Assembly: GCA_024291935.2 (NCBI GenBank)
Contig: CM044312.1
Coordinates: 47,622,001 to 47,686,000 of the forward strand
Length of the DNA stretch: 64,000 nt
Direction: 5' to 3'
Source: Okapia johnstoni
Taxonomy: Eukaryota; Chordata; Mammalia; Artiodactyla; Giraffidae
Shown here: positions 56,240 to 64,000 of the stretch, piece by piece
How the letters are laid out: each line of letters opens with the position of its first letter
Numbering within the stretch: the stretch's first letter is position 1
Made by a program: the position numbers and the translations under genes
The notes under the pieces: generated by a model
Told to the model about the DNA's origin: nothing
Database searches by the model: none
The model's input: only the letters and a program-made list of their open reading frames with translations

Positions 56240-56980
56240 TCAGTAGTGTTAAATAGTGTCATCAATAGTGTTTCAACAACAGCAGTTTACTGTAGGAGAG
56301 ACCAAGGTGCATTGTCTTGGAATTTTGGAACATGATGGTTTGAAAGGAACTGGGAGATCAGCTAGTCTCTGTGCTGCCATTACAGAAGAACTCAAAATGG
56401 AAATCTGTGGCAGTGCCTCAACGATTAAGCAGTGGACAGTGAGGAAACAAATGTGAAATCTGGGGGAAATGGTCCTCAGTGTTATGCAGTCTATTGGCTG
56501 CAATAACATAGGAGACAATCATGGGGGTCACTGCAGGGTAGTGAGCCTCTCACTCCCAGAGAACAAGTTGCTGTCGACTCTTTGTGGCAAAGTGGTAGAT
56601 GAAAGCAATGAGCTCAAGAAAGAACTGGCCATTTTACAAGAAGAAAAGAAATACATTCCAGAAACTGGAGGCCTGATAAAGTTGATCAAGAGACCACTTC
56701 TGGATTCCTCATATTTCTGAGAACACAGTCATGCAACAAAGATCCAAAGCAACTCATGGAAAAACTCAGACTAATGGTACGGTGCTCAGTGAAACCTTTC
56801 TGTTGGATAAAAAAAACTCAGGGTAAAGAGTCTATGAAAGGAGTAGCTTTCCCACCAAAGCAGAAAAGTACCATGAAGTTGAGACATGAAGGACCATGGA
56901 GGTAAAAAAGCAAGGAAGGAAGTAAAGATTAGATCATTTCTCTTAAAGAGCAATGGGCATGATTGCTGGCTCATAGAATC
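56240..56980 (+). pseudogene. Possible degraded coding remnant, unidentified
   Basis: Two adjoining + strand frames (56256-56456 and 56469-56720) give protein-like, non-repetitive translations; the second has a Leu/Glu/Lys-rich stretch (NELKKELAILQEEKKYIPE) that could be coiled coil. An in-frame stop (TGA at 56454-56456) separates them and more stops follow. I do not recognise the family. It could be a processed pseudogene or unrecognised old repeat. Confidence 0.2.
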
Positions 56981-57653
56981 AACTAGAAGCAGACAGAGGA
57001 TGAAACTGCTATTGGGTTGAAAGAGATTATTTGAAAGTTAATATTCTGGAGCAGAAAATGGGCTGAGAAAGCCATGTATCTCTCTAATAGGGCATGTTCC
57101 TTAACACTCACTTCATATTGGACCAAGGAAAATAATAAAAAAAAAGGGAGAAACTTCCAGAGGTAGAGCCAAAGGCCATGAAGAACCTGGACTCTGTTAC
57201 TGATCAGATACTACAGTGTGTTTTACAATCTTCTCTTTTCCAAAAGGGAGGGTACTTTGTGGTTGCCCTGACCCTGTACCACTATCGTATATTGAGTGTA
57301 GAGAGGAGGGGAAGATAACTTGTCATTTTAGTTCACAGGTCTCTGGACCATGATGAGCTTCATCCTGACCCAACAGAGATGCTACATAGAGCATGTCCCC
57401 TGGAGATCCAGGACTTAGAGCTGAATACAATGACTAGGTGGGACTTTACATAATCTCCCTTGAACAGGTATGACTTGTTTCATGCATGTTCAAGTATAGA
57501 CTGTTGTACAGACATTTTCTTCACCAAATAGTCATTCGTTCCTCCATACTGCAAGCACTCTTACAATAAGTCAGAGTCTCATGGGCAGTTCTGGCTAATG
57601 GACTACTGTGATCAGAAAGAGAGTTTGTCGTGTGAACTGCCAGCTCTCTCTTT

Positions 57654-57654
57654 G

Positions 57655-57702
<48 letters not shown>

Positions 57703-57815
57703 AAGTCGCTTCAGTCGTGCCTGATTCTGTGCGACCCCATAGACGGCAGCCCACCATGCTCCCCCATCCCTGGGATTCTCCAGGCAACAACACTGGAGTG
57801 GGTTGCCATTTCCTG
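57654..57815 (+). mobile_element. Single-monomer BOV-A2 with expanded CTG head
   Basis: (CTG)n runs from 57656 to 57702, about 15.7 units, followed by the BOV-A2 first monomer (AAGTCGCTTCAGTCGTGCC to GTTGCCATTTCCT). The second monomer is absent. CCTGCT on both sides may be a short target-site duplication. Confidence 0.92.
57656..57702. repeat. (CTG)15-16 trinucleotide run
   Basis: Uninterrupted. The same head has only about five units in the BOV-A2 copies at 51701 and 58361. Confidence 0.97.
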
Positions 57816-58353
57816 CTAGGAGACTAGAAAGCCATTTCCTGTCATGGCAGCATCATAGTATCAAAACAGTCTAGATAATGGAAATGCCTCCATGGAGAAG
57901 AGGTGCCCTAGAGAGTGGCCCAGCCTACATGAGAGTTTGTGTGAGTAAAAACCTTTTGTTGTATTTAGTTACTGAGGTTTTGAGGGTATTTGTTACTGTA
58001 GCTTTTTTTTTGGCCTAGCCTATCTAATGCAAAGGCTATGACTTGTGGTGTGTCATTCTGTTGCCCACATGATTGTGAGGCCCAGAGAGATTGACCCAAT
58101 AATGGGCTGACCCTGAATGCCACTCTGAAAATCATCAACCAGGCACTAGGAATGGATTTACTGAGGGCCCAATGCATAAATGTCAGTGTGTGAACCCTCT
58201 TTCATTCTTTCACTCAGTGGTGTTTATTGAGAGTCTACCATGTAGAAACAAACAGGCCCTGGAAATACAGCGCCCAAAGGTCTCATGGAGCTGACATCCT
58301 GGTTGGAGGTAACCAAGGGAACCAAAAGAACAAATAAGATTTTTTCAGAGAGT

Positions 58354-58641
58354 AGATAACTGCTGCTGCTGCTGCTAAGTCGCTTCAGTCGTGTCCGACT
58401 CTGTGCGACCCCATAGACGGCAGCCCACCAGGCTCCCCCGTCCCTGGGATTCTCCAGGCAAGAACACTGGAGTGGGTTGCCATTTCCTTCTCCAATGCGT
58501 GAAAGTGAAAGTGAAGTCACTCAGTCATGTCCGACTCTTCGCAACTCCATGGACTGCAGCCTACCAGGCTTCTCCATCCATGGGATTCTCCAGGCAAGAG
58601 TATTGGAGTGGGGTGCCATTGCCTTCTCTGAGATAACTGCT
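58354..58641 (+). mobile_element. BOV-A2 SINE with 11-bp target-site duplication
   Basis: Dimeric element at 58365-58630, flanked by AGATAACTGCT at 58354-58364 and 58631-58641. The last bases of the left copy overlap the CTG head. Confidence 0.95.
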
Positions 58642-58679
58642 ACTAAGAAAATAATCGGAGCAATATGGTAGAAAGTGAG

Positions 58680-59530
58680 TGGGTGGTCATGGAAGGTCTC
58701 TATGAGAAGGTGAATGGTAAACTAAGACCCTAAGACCAGGAACCAGCCATGCAAAGGTCTGGAGGTGGGACTTCTAGGCAGAGGGAACAGTAGCCACAAA
58801 GCCCTGAGATGGATGTGTTCTTATTTGGTGGGTTTGAGTTTTCAGTTTGACAGAAGTCCGATTTGGCTGGAATGTTATGAATCAAGGATACAGAGGATGA
58901 AATCAGAGAGTAAATAGGGGATCATCCAGGGCCTTTAAAGACATCTCAAGGTGGCTGGATTTTATTTTAAGGGCAGTGGGAAGCTGTTAGATGATTCAAA
59001 AGAGAGAAGTTACAAGATTTGATTGGAGACTGATTGATAGGAAGCTGTGGCAGCAGCTCAGATAAGAAAGGATGGAGCTGCAAAGGAGGTGGATGACTGT
59101 GGATATATTTTGGAGAAAAACAGCTCTTGCTGATAGTTTGGATGTTGCAAATGAGAATAGGAGAGAAAGGAATAAAGGACAACTTCTAGGCTTTCAGCTT
59201 GAGTAATGAATAGTTCATTACCAGTCAACAGTGGTGCCGTTTACAGAGCTGAGAAAACTTGGAGAAGCCTGGATTCAGGGCATGGAAGAGAGTGTAAAAT
59301 TCTGTTTGAGCTGCCATGAGACATTCACATGACGATAGGAGGGAAGCAGGTGGAGTTTCAGGGCAAAGTTTGGCCTGGAGATATAAATTTGGGGCCCATC
59401 AGTTTATAAATGTTATTTAAAGCCAGAGAACAGAATGAGATCACTTAGACAGAGTGTGTAAATACAGAAGAGGTCCCAAGTCTGGAGTCTGGGATCCAAC
59501 ATCTATCTCGAGGTCAGCAAGAAGAGGAGT
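58680..59530 (+). repeat. Ancient interspersed repeat, family uncertain
   Basis: A long, diverged stretch with phrases common in old mammalian repeats (TGGATTTTATTTTAAGGGCA, GTGGGAAGCTGTTAGATGAT, GGCCTGGAGATATAAATTTG, TTTAAAGCCAGAGAACAG). I recognise it as repetitive but cannot name the family. Confidence 0.45.
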
Positions 59531-60924
59531 CATTCCTCCAGAATATTGAGACCTTTTCCACTCCAAAGGGCAGCTTGCTTTTTAAAAGATGTTCTAAGAC
59601 ATATAGATTTTCCCACATATCTTAGTAATAAATGTTACATCAGAGTCTCCTGTGAGTTTTAAGTCACATGTGTCACTCTGGGGAAGCAGCTGTGGGTTAG
59701 TAGAAAATGTATGCATGAAGCTGAGGGTCAGAAAACCCTGGAAGCTTTCAGCCACTTTGCCACTTACTAGCAATGTGATAAGTCACAGGTTTGGGTTGTC
59801 GTCAGAATTAAAGAAAGCAATGGATGTGAATGTATTCTGAACGTTCACAGCTGCCCTGTCTCTAATACTAGCTTCTAGCCGTGTGTGGCTATTTAAACTG
59901 AAATCAAATAAATACTCGGTCCTTTAAGACTAAGAAGATATAATGAGTAACTACAATACGGGATCCTGGATTGGATCCTAGGACAGAAAAACAGACTCTA
60001 GTAGAAAAAACTGGTGATATCTGAATAAAGCCTGTAGGTGAGTTCATAGTATTGAATCAAGGTTGATTTCTTCATGTTGACAAGTGTAATGGGTTATCTA
60101 AGTTGTTGATGTCAGGAGAAGCTGGGAGAAGGATATAATGAACTCTCTGTGCTCATACAATAAAAAGTTAAAGAAAACTCAGTTTCTCAGCCATGCCAGC
60201 CACATTGTGAGTATCCATGAGTCATATCAACATTGGCTGTTGCCATCATGGCAGAAAAGTCTACAAGAAAGTGATGCCTACAGCAGTAAACAAATGTACT
60301 GTTTTACTAAATAGGGCACTGACCATAGCGCTGTGCCTTAAAATGATTTCTGTGGGAGAAAGTCAATGGCTTCGATGAAAAGATTGAAGTCATGTCTAGA
60401 AATGAAAATCCAGTCTGCCCTCTTACACCCAAATTAACTGTGTTGTTTTAGACTAGCTTCTGTTTTCTCCAAAATGTGACAGGGTTAAACCAAATGATGT
60501 CTAAAGTACACTTCCCATCTAACTTGCCTTGGATCGTGAAGAATACAATGAGGGAATGGCTCATTATCTTGGTAGCCCATGGAGAAGACACTCCTGTGGC
60601 TAAATTTAAGTGTGCAGTGGGGGAGGGAAGCAGCAGTTCCCCAACGCCCCCCCACCCCAGATCTGCTCCACTGCTAGGTCATTCAGCCCCACTGATGGTG
60701 CAGGAAGGACTCTGAAGCACACACTCCTTGACAGAGAGAGGCTACATTTGAAAAGAGTGAAAACACACAGGGTTTTGATGAGTAAACAATACAGAGGAAT
60801 AAATGGGAAGTATTTTTCTTAAAGTTAGAAGCACCTTACTTCATTGGTTACTTTTTTGGTTCATGACTGCCAGTTTTAAAAAGTGAAATAATTCAGCTTA
60901 GACTACATAGGGATTTAGAAAACA
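59530..60924. other. Intergenic sequence with no supported gene
   Basis: Mostly unique sequence. A MIR-like piece is at about 59690-59800 (CCACTTTGCCACTTACTAGC, GTGATAAGTCAC). Nothing else is recognised. Confidence 0.65.
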
Positions 60925-61276
60925 CTATTGACTAAGGAGTGAAAGTCACTCAGTCGTGTCCGACTCTTTGTGACTCCATGGACTGTAGCCTGCCAGGCTC
61001 CTCTGTCCATGGGATTTTCCAGGCAAGAATACTGGAGTGGGTAACCATTTCCTTCTCCTAGTGATCTTCTCAACCCAAGGATCAAACCCAGGTTTCCCGC
61101 ATTGCAAGCAGATTCTTTACCATCTGAGCCACCAGGGAAGTCCAAGAATACCGGAGTGGGTAGCCTAGCCCTTCTCCAGGGGATCTTCCCAACCAAGGAA
61201 TTGAACTGGGGTCTTCTGCATTGCAGGCAGATTCTTTACCAGCTGAGCTACCAGGGAAGCCCCTACTGACTAAGGA
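60925..61276 (-). mobile_element. Bov-tA SINE with duplicated tRNA-like head
   Basis: Element at 60939-61262, flanked by CTATTGACTAAGGA (60925-60938) and CTACTGACTAAGGA (61263-61276), 13 of 14 identical. The tRNA-like half appears twice (ending CACCAGGGAAG near 61140 and TACCAGGGAAGCCCC at 61262), with a short Bov-A piece between, making it about 115 bases longer than normal. Confidence 0.93.
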
Positions 61277-63515
61277 AGTTAGTGACTATTGATTTTTTTT
61301 CTATTCCTCATGCTCCTTAGTGAGTAGTCACTAATAGTAATCTGCTGTTCTAACAAAGCACTTTCCATCCAAAGACATTTAAGACAAAGCATGTATATTA
61401 GCCCATTTATTTCTACGATGTTCATTGACATTAACGTAAGATACCCTAATCATTGACAATAAGGTAGGGTCTGAGTTTCTGAGCAATATTTATTTCCTTC
61501 TTTTCCTTGTTCTTCATTAAGTATACATCAGCAGAGATTCTTGGCTAAAAGGAAGAGAAATTCTGGCAAATTTAAGCCAAAAGCATAAATCACAAAGGCA
61601 TAAATCACCCTACATCTCCTGGGAGACTTGCCATGAGATTCCATAATATCCCCAAAGGAAACCAGAGTGCCAGTAGGAAAGGGCAGCCATAATGGAAGAA
61701 TGCCACCCATAGAGTTCAACCCATTTATATTTTGTTTATTTTTTAATGCACATTCATTCATTTTATAAATTAATCATAACCTAAATGCATAAATGTGGAA
61801 CTTTTATTACTTAAATTACTGTTCTACTCTCGCTCTCTGTATTCATCAAATTAAAGTATATGTGGCCATTAATACTCATTGTCTTCAGTTAAACAGCAAA
61901 TAAAGATTTTAGTGTATATGTGTATATGTGTGGATGCTTGCACACACGCCCAGTCACTCAGTCATGTGACTCTTTGCAATCCCCCAAAGGGTCCTTCATC
62001 TCTAAACACTGTATTTTCAATAGAACAAATTAGATATATGAACAAAAGAATAGACATCAGTATAATGTATCATTTGCCAAGGTTTAATAAATTTTGTTTT
62101 GATGTATTGCTAATTCCTGTATAATAAAAACTCTTGCTCAAATAATCATCTCTTAGGTTGAACAAATAAGTATTAAAAAAAGCACTTTCTCTCAATAACT
62201 TGATAATTGATGAACACTAACCATGGAACATAAACTATGGCTGCAAGAAAGATGATGAGAGGATTTTGCTCTTCTTTTCAAATGTACTCTTATACCTTAT
62301 GTGCATATGGAATCCAAGCTCTCATCTGTAATTTAATAGCTGATGCTTATAAACTGGATTCTGTAAGAACTTTTAAGCATTTAATTCTGTCTTATCCAAG
62401 CCTAGAATGTGATATTATTTCTCTTTGCTACAATATTTGAGTTTATTTTCACAGCATGTTAGGGCAATAATAAAGAACAGTGGCTTCATGACTTTCTCCA
62501 TCTACACCCTTGCTACAATCCTATCCATTGGCAATTAGAAATGATTAGCTGTATTTGTTAAAAGCCAGACTACCATGGAACTACATTTTTTTATGTGTCT
62601 TGAGATTAACAGTGTCTTCTTAAAAGAAATGCAAACAATTGTTGAATTCCAGAGGAAAGACTGAAAGGAGCCAGTGAGATTCCAGATTGTCACTGAGCAT
62701 TAAGGTATATTTCTAAGGGAGGGGTGGCATTTTTTCCACACCCTTTTCTATAGATGTTTCAATCAGAACAGACCTAGGGAGCCACTGTTGGCCTTGAATT
62801 CCTTCTCCTGGGAGGGACAGGACTGTCAGTGACATTGAAGTCAATTGCAAAGTTCTAACAATATAGAAACTAGATCAGAGATGTGCCTCATGCATGTTAA
62901 GCAGAGCGGACCCCCCCCCCCCCCACTCCCACCCCCGCCTCTCTTACATTGCAATGTCTTCTGAACCCTTTTAAGAAGCATGCCTTTAGTTTTGGAAATT
63001 ACTCAAATATTTTTGACAGTGGTTCCTCTGGAGGACTAATAGTAAAATTCTATCATATAACACATTGGCAAGGATTGCTGATTGCTAAACTCTGCTGGTT
63101 CTGCTCCAAGACCCTAATAAAATCTGAGGAAGCACCCCTGAGAGGGAGTCTGTGCCATGAAGAACCTGATCCCAGCTCAGGCAGCCCTGGGATGATTGTC
63201 ACAGTCAAGAGGTGGCAAGGGTGCTACAGGCGGTCAGGCATAAAGCGGGAGATGAAAACAACCCAAAGAGAAAGGTGGATGACCAATAAGTCAGAGTGAA
63301 AACAGAATCAGGTGCAAGGCTCCCCAAAGCTTCTGGTTGCTGGATACCTTTCTACAGAAAACTGAGATTCCTCTTGGCTTAAAAAAGCACAGCCTTACCT
63401 CACCAGGCCCAAGAGAACTTCCCCAGGGAAGGCAGGAGAGCACCAATGGGTGAGCACTAAGATGAAATCCCCCCTATCTGGGGAAGCCATTTGCATTCCT
63501 CTTAAACTGGTCCTC
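61277..63515. other. Intergenic sequence with no supported gene
   Basis: Mostly AT-rich unique sequence. A small Bov-A-like scrap is at about 61947-61985 (CAGTCACTCAGTCATGTGAC) and a poly-C tract at 62911-62938. ORFs such as 62949-63299 have no recognisable product. Confidence 0.65.
62911..62938. repeat. Poly-C tract with C-rich extension
   Basis: Fourteen C's followed by short C runs. The complementary strand could form a G-quadruplex. The run length is error-prone in sequencing. Confidence 0.9.
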
Positions 63516-63519
63516 CACC

Positions 63520-63800
63520 AAGCATGCTGCTGCCTCAGGGCCTTTGAGCTTGATCTTCCTTCAGCTTGGGAGGCTGTTGCTCCAGGACTCACAAGGCTTC
63601 TCCCTTTCCTCATTCAAGTCACTATCTCATCAAAGAGGTCTTCCTAACCAGCCTATCTAAAACAGTCGTTCCAGTACTGTCTCCCTCTCATCCTCCTTTA
63701 CTTTTCTGCCCACACTAGTACCAGCTTAAATATTTATTTTCAAATACAGAACTCAAGCTCCCTGAAGGCAAGAATTTATAGTGGTTTGTCCATTGTTATG
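63520..63800 (+). repeat. L2 LINE 3' end
   Basis: GCTGCCTCAGGGCCTTTGAG, AAAGAGGTCTTCCTAACCAG, AACTCAAGCTCCCTGAAGGC: diverged L2 tail in order. Confidence 0.75.
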
Positions 63801-63818
63801 TCCTTAACAAGATTGGTG

Positions 63819-64000
63819 CAAGAAATATTGTCAACCTCAGATATATGGATAATACCACTCTAATCATAGAAATTGAAGAGGAACTGAAGAGCCTTTTGAT
63901 GAGGGTAAAAGAGGAGAGTGAAAAAGCTGGCTTGAAACTCAGTATTAAAAAACCTAAGCTTATGGCATCTACTCCCATCACTTCATGGCAAGTATAAGGG
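63819..64000 (+). mobile_element. Bov-B LINE reverse-transcriptase fragment, cut by the window edge
   Basis: One + strand frame reads as part of the Bov-B ORF2 reverse transcriptase (NLRYMDN, EEELKSLL, KEESEKAGLKL, PITSWQ). The catalytic YADD motif is changed to YMDN, so this copy should be inactive. The 5' part is missing; whether it continues past 64000 is unknown. An ORF on the other strand at 63796-63981 is its shadow. Confidence 0.85.

Larger units (their letters stand above)
52476..57650. other. Intergenic sequence, part 2
   Basis: No gene is supported. Apart from the repeats listed, 52476-53740, 53865-54490, 54840-55310 and 55690-57650 look unique. Low-complexity tracts are a CT/CA run at 52660-52727 and a poly-T at 53378-53399. 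Confidence 0.7.

Noticed and set aside
57598..57819. ORF with a poly-alanine run
   Set aside because: The alanine run is the translated CTG head of a BOV-A2 SINE.
25263..64000. TRIL or CPVL, the next genes downstream in human
   Set aside because: No ORF resembling the large single-exon TRIL protein or any CPVL exon is visible.

Overview
The window is mammalian nuclear DNA, almost certainly from a bovid. The evidence is many copies of the ruminant-specific SINEs Bov-tA and BOV-A2, pieces of the RTE-clade LINE Bov-B and CHR-type SINEs, several still flanked by target-site duplications (TSDs). Older mammalian repeats (MIR, L2, MER5A, MER20, MLT1, L1) fill in between. I see no prokaryotic, organellar or CRISPR features. 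The exact species cannot be fixed by eye; the BOV-A2 load fits Bos/Bison/Bubalus.

One protein-coding gene is supported: the 3' half of CREB5 (CRE-BPa), an ATF/CREB-family bZIP transcription factor on the + strand. Four coding exons lie at 4275-4598 (His-rich segment), 8886-9113 (basic region and start of the leucine zipper), 17723-17831 (rest of the zipper) and 18723-18886 (C-terminus and stop). They join in frame to 274 residues. The N-terminal part of the protein, with the C2H2 finger and activation domain, lies upstream of the window. The last exon continues into a 3' UTR of about 6.4 kb, ending near a polyadenylation signal at 25239-25244. I found no ruminant SINE in this UTR.

Layout: 1-4274 is the tail of an upstream CREB5 intron; 4599-8885, 9114-17722 and 17832-18722 are the three internal introns; 18723-25262 is the terminal exon; 25263-64000 is intergenic. 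The intergenic part is mostly old repeats and young ruminant SINEs. Its notable features are a four-copy 78-bp tandem repeat abutting a solo ERV LTR that carries a nested Bov-B (39988-41062), a SINE-poor stretch (about 43.4-51.45 kb) leading into an orphan CpG island (50440-51090), two SINEs inserted in turn at one target site, the second a three-unit BOV-A2 (51452-52159), and a BOV-A2 with an expanded CTG run (57656-57702).

No new multi-gene system is present. The most useful leads are regulatory: a 15-bp-stem hairpin with ATF/CRE-like cores in the CREB5 3' UTR, a TG-tract acceptor at the terminal exon, a NAGNAG acceptor at the bZIP exon, and the orphan CpG island.
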